In this document: one piece after another, positions 5,136 to 6,276 of the stretch
How the letters are laid out: the number at the start of each line of letters is the position of its first letter
Numbering within the stretch: the stretch's first letter is position 1
NCBI GenBank assembly: GCA_900552055.1
Contig: URYI01000119.1
Coordinates: 1-6,276 of the forward strand
Direction of reading: 5' to 3'
From: an uncultured Eubacteriales bacterium
GTDB lineage: Bacteria; Bacillota; Clostridia; Christensenellales; QALW01
Length of the DNA: 6,276 nt
Position numbers and translations under genes: made by a program
Notes under the pieces: generated by a model
The model's input: the letters and a program-made list of their open reading frames with translations, nothing else
The model's database searches: none
What the model was told of the DNA's origin: nothing

Positions 5136-6212
5136 ATGGCCAAGGCAAAAGCAAAATCAAACAAAAAACTGAAAATGTTCCTATATGCGGTTATAACCGT
5201 GCTGACTATTTTCGCACTGTTCCTAGCCTGGACGCTGTATGTGCTGACTGATTTTACAAAAGGCGGTCCTAAGACTGTGGACAGTACGGAAGACTATTAT
5301 TCCATACCTCCTAAACCTACCCTGGGCTCAGGAGGCGCGGAGCAGACAGATGAAGTTCATCCGGATTACAGTTTCTTTGCTTCAGATATTAACCAGGACG
5401 GAGACAACATTGTCCGGGTAGAACAAAAAGATCCCAATATAATCAATATTCTGCTGGTCGGGCTTGACCAGCCTCTTACGGATAATCCGCGGAGCCGTTC
5501 AGACTGCATGATTATACTTTCATACAACCAGTCTACCAACGAGGCCAAGCTGGTATCCATTCTCCGAGATTCCTATTTCCCTGTTAAGAACAGCGGCTGG
5601 GGCAAACTGAATTCAGCCATGGTATATGGAGGAATAGGGCGCACTATTAATCTTATAAACCGTATGCTGGGCATGGATATCCAGCAATATATAATTATAG
5701 ACTTTGACGGGCTGGCAGAGGTAGTAGATTTAGTGGGCGGCATATACTGCCCCATTACCGAAGCGGAAGCAGAATACCACAGGGAAAACAGCTACAAGCC
5801 CGAATTCCAGTATGATACTCCGCTTGAAGCGGGCGATCACGTTCTGCTGGATGGCATGAAGGCCATAAATCACGCACGCACCCGTTATCTTTCGGGCGGC
5901 GACTGGGAACGCACGCGGCGCCAGCGGGATGTGCTTTACGGTCTGCTGGATAGAGTAAGGGAACAGCCTCTCAGCAAATGGGTAAGCATAGCCAACGAAA
6001 TTTCAAAATATATCAGGACTAACGCTGACATAAACACTATTTACAATTTGGGGAAGGCCGCCCTTATTGACAGCAGTACCGAATTCAGCATAAGCGGCGC
6101 TTCTCTGCCCTTTACCGGCACTTGGCAATATGCAACTATAGACGGCATGTCTGTAATAGATTTGGATATTGCAGAAAACGAGCGTCTTTTGCAGGAAATG
6201 ATATACGGTTAA
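5136..6212 (+). CDS. LCP (LytR-CpsA-Psr) family cell-wall glycopolymer ligase
   Basis: Single-pass membrane protein whose outer domain transfers undecaprenyl-phosphate-linked glycopolymers (teichoic acid, capsule or similar) to peptidoglycan, or in some members to other acceptors. The 358-residue product has a Lys-rich N-terminus, one membrane helix (about 14-38) and a low-complexity linker (41-100). The LCP domain begins at INILLVGLD (103-111). Conserved residues are present: Asp111, Arg119/Arg121 and Asp123 in RSRSD, Arg144-Asp145 in SILRDSYFP, Lys157 in GKLNSAMVYGG, Asp191 in FDGLAEVVDLVGGI, and the ARTR (247-250) and RTRRQR (259-264) arginines that bind the pyrophosphate lipid. The catalytic set looks complete, with no LytR C-terminal extension. 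The ATG at 5136 follows GAGGGG (5123-5128) by 7 bases. It lies 34 bases after rplI and ends 10 bases before a large palindrome, so it is probably the last gene of the unit. The polymer transferred cannot be told from the sequence. Confidence 0.93.
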   Translation: MAKAKAKSNKKLKMFLYAVITVLTIFALFLAWTLYVLTDFTKGGPKTVDSTEDYYSIPPKPTLGSGGAEQTDEVHPDYSFFASDINQDGDNIVRVEQKDPNIINILLVGLDQPLTDNPRSRSDCMIILSYNQSTNEAKLVSILRDSYFPVKNSGWGKLNSAMVYGGIGRTINLINRMLGMDIQQYIIIDFDGLAEVVDLVGGIYCPITEAEAEYHRENSYKPEFQYDTPLEAGDHVLLDGMKAINHARTRYLSGGDWERTRRQRDVLYGLLDRVREQPLSKWVSIANEISKYIRTNADINTIYNLGKAALIDSSTEFSISGASLPFTGTWQYATIDGMSVIDLDIAENERLLQEMIYG

Positions 6213-6222
6213 ATAAAGGTAT

Positions 6223-6276
6223 AATAAATCATACGGCCCCCAAACCTTATAAGGTTTGGGGGCCGTATGATTTATT
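6223..6276 (+). terminator. Perfect 54-base palindrome, probable terminator
   Basis: Bases 6223-6249 are the exact reverse complement of 6250-6276. As RNA this would fold into about 25 base pairs with a 4-base TATA loop. It has a GC-rich centre (CGGCCCCCAAACC and its complement) and AT-rich outer arms, beginning AATAAATC and ending GATTTATT. The place, 10 bases after the LCP stop codon, suits an intrinsic terminator that could work on both strands. Two points are odd: there is no uninterrupted T-run beside the GC core, and the window stops exactly at the last palindromic base, which is also how an assembly breaks at a perfect palindrome. Confidence 0.6.

Noticed and set aside
6220..6225. Perfect TATAAT just before the terminal palindrome
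   Set aside because: There is no -35 element at a fitting distance (AATGAT at 17-base spacing) and no TG extension. Any transcript would run straight into the palindrome.
1..6276. CRISPR array, insertion sequence, phage or defence system, tRNA or rRNA
   Set aside because: No spaced direct repeats, transposase-like frames, terminal inverted repeats of an element, or tRNA-like folds were seen on either strand. The coding content is fully explained by six ordinary genes.

Overview
The window reads as part of a chromosome from a low-to-moderate-GC Gram-positive-type bacterium, most likely a member of the Clostridia in the broad sense (Firmicutes/Bacillota). The grounds are a ribosomal protein L9 that closely resembles the Bacillus type, a LytR-CpsA-Psr (LCP) cell-wall ligase, a DgkB-type lipid kinase, strong purine-rich ribosome binding sites in front of every complete gene, and heavy use of the isoleucine codon ATA. 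Lower rank cannot be fixed by eye. All six complete genes lie on the + strand, densely packed, and there is no gene-free stretch above 300 bases.

Layout: positions 1-74 may be the 3' end of an upstream gene (weak). 124-1731 encodes apolipoprotein N-acyltransferase (lnt) with its catalytic triad intact. A 123-base gap holds a good extended -10 promoter and an imperfect 17-bp hairpin. 1855-2727 is a diacylglycerol/lipid kinase. 2744-3856 is a membrane-anchored, probably beta-propeller protein resembling the DUF5711 family. 3875-4582 is a four-helix CvpA-family membrane protein with an enlarged outer loop. A 72-base gap with a small hairpin leads to rplI (4655-5101, ribosomal protein L9). 5136-6212 is an LCP-family protein. 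The window ends in a perfect 54-base palindrome (6223-6276), which is either a transcription terminator or a contig-end effect.

How the genes fit together (inference): apart from rplI, every complete gene acts in or on the cell envelope. Lnt adds a third acyl chain to lipoproteins. The lipid kinase returns diacylglycerol to phosphatidic acid. The propeller and CvpA proteins are adjacent, possibly functionally paired membrane proteins of unknown role. The LCP protein attaches glycopolymers to peptidoglycan or a similar acceptor. The lipid kinase, propeller and CvpA genes are separated by only 16 and 18 bases and are almost certainly one transcription unit, probably continuing through rplI and the LCP gene to the terminal palindrome. 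I see no mobile element, CRISPR array, tRNA, rRNA or defence system. The window looks like ordinary core genome with one poorly characterised component (2744-4582) and an lnt gene that is uncommon in this kind of background.
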